From the NCBI GenBank assembly GCA_040758525.1, contig JBFLVQ010000152.1, forward strand, positions 1 to 15,380: a DNA stretch of 15,380 bases, written 5' to 3'. The stretch comes from JBFLVQ01 sp040758525. Its GTDB lineage: Bacteria > Acidobacteriota > Blastocatellia > Chloracidobacteriales > JADJPF01. Positions 14,900 to 15,380 of this stretch are shown piece after piece; the stretch's first letter is position 1, and the number at the start of each line of letters is the position of its first letter. Both the position numbers and the translations under genes were made by a program. Below the pieces are notes generated by a model that was not told where the DNA came from, searched no databases, and saw only the letters and a list, made by a program, of their open reading frames with translations.

Positions 14900-15380
14900 C
14901 TATTTGTTCACACTGGCCGCTTCTGCTTCAATAGCGGCTACTTCTGAAACTGCTTCGGCAGCGGCAGCCTTGGCTTTACGCGCCTGTTTCGGTTTTGCAC
15001 CATTGCCAGCCGCTTTAGCTGGCCGTACCGATTTAGTCTCAGTTGTAGCACTTTTGGCCTTGGTAGTGGTGCGTGGTTTGGTAGCTTTTGTGCGGGGTTT
15101 CTTCTTCTCAGCCTCGCTGGCTACTTCTAGGACTTCGCTGGTTGCCTTTTGTAGTCCCATACGTGCACGTGCCTCTTCGGCGCGTGCACGCACTAGGGCA
15201 ATCTCTTGATCGGTGAAGACGCCTTTGTGACCACGAATGGCGGCAAGCTTAAAGCCATGTTTGAGTCCCATTTTGTAGATCTCCTTGACGCCTTCCAGAT
15301 TAATATCACGTCCTAGCGTAAAGGATTCATAACGGCCTTCCAGACAGAGTATTAGCGTCTCAGCTAGACAGGCATAAGCA
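14900..15380 (-). CDS. C-terminal part of acyl-ACP-reductase-like (COG5322-type) dehydrogenase with Lys/Ala-rich tail (5' partial)
   Basis: The frame is open to the right edge with no stop, so the ATG at 15271 is not the true start; 159 residues are visible. The first part reads ACLAETLILCLEGRYESF, then TLGRDINLEGVKEIYKMG and LKHGF. This matches in order the end of cyanobacterial long-chain acyl-ACP reductase as I remember it (ACFAEAMLLEFEGW ... WGRNQITIEKMEAIGEASVRHGF), and of the wider predicted dehydrogenase group COG5322. Those proteins normally end just after the HGF. Here about 115 more residues follow: a helix (DQEIALVRARAEEARARM), then a low-complexity, Lys/Ala/Thr-rich region like a histone H1 or AlgP tail, ending in an acidic Ala/Glu stretch. 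The enzyme family uses NAD(P)H to reduce acyl thioesters; the role of the tail is unknown. It is upstream of, and probably co-transcribed with, the SDR gene. Confidence 0.6.
   Translation of the reverse strand, partial: AYACLAETLILCLEGRYESFTLGRDINLEGVKEIYKMGLKHGFKLAAIRGHKGVFTDQEIALVRARAEEARARMGLQKATSEVLEVASEAEKKKPRTKATKPRTTTKAKSATTETKSVRPAKAAGNGAKPKQARKAKAAAAEAVSEVAAIEAEAASVNK

Noticed and set aside
1..15380. CRISPR arrays, tRNA or rRNA genes, insertion sequences, phage genes
   Set aside because: I found no spaced repeats, cloverleaf, transposase motifs or terminal inverted repeats with target duplications. The 5697-5750 dyad is a single hairpin with no coding cargo.

Overview
The window is about 15.4 kb of a dense, moderately AT-rich bacterial chromosome, read on both strands. 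The family mix is an HU-type DNA-binding protein with a basic C-terminal half, a WecA/TagO-type transferase with a long C-terminal extension, a one-piece Wzz-plus-tyrosine-kinase exopolysaccharide protein, a Wza-like exporter without a lipobox, and many AGGAGG-type ribosome binding sites. It fits a Gram-negative (diderm) bacterium. I would guess Acidobacteriota, perhaps a Blastocatellia-like lineage, but that is an inference from family resemblance; there is no rRNA or other marker here.

Layout. (1) 1-4067, plus strand: the 3' end of a non-ribosomal peptide synthetase. It starts in the tail of a carrier domain and holds the complete last module, condensation-adenylation-carrier-thioesterase. 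The ten-residue adenylation code reads D-A-F-F-L-G-V-T-F-K, which suggests a branched aliphatic residue (Ile/Val type). (2) 4141-5400, plus: a large lipoprotein with two similar C-terminal beta-rich blocks, then a likely terminator. (3) 5520-5651, plus: a 43-residue, very basic protein with a strong ribosome binding site, followed by a perfect 22-bp inverted repeat with an overlapping alternative pairing partner. (4) 5778-6089, minus: an HU-like protein. (5) 6299-7545, plus: an unrecognised protein followed by a membrane-anchored J-domain protein. (6) 7537-13006, minus: an exopolysaccharide operon in the order exporter (Wza-like), Wzc-like co-polymerase/tyrosine kinase, WecA-like initiating transferase, and a VOC-fold protein at the end. 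(7) 13187-15380, minus: the C-terminus of a protein resembling long-chain acyl-ACP reductase (COG5322-like) with a histone H1-like Lys/Ala tail, an extended SDR of the thioester-reductase/acyl-CoA-reductase type, and a small lipoprotein.

How the genes work together. In the exopolysaccharide operon the WecA-like enzyme would load a sugar-1-phosphate onto undecaprenyl phosphate, the Wzc-like protein would control chain length and export through cycles of tyrosine phosphorylation, and the Wza-like protein would form the outer-membrane pore. No polymerase, flippase or further glycosyltransferase is in the window. The two reductase-like genes at the right edge may act in one lipid or acyl-thioester reduction pathway. 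The NRPS releases its product by thioesterase; no tailoring or transport gene lies between it and the next genes shown here.

Several usable starts differ from the longest open frames: the HU, J-domain, exporter and small-lipoprotein starts were moved inward to codons with good ribosome binding sites, and the two edge genes are partial.
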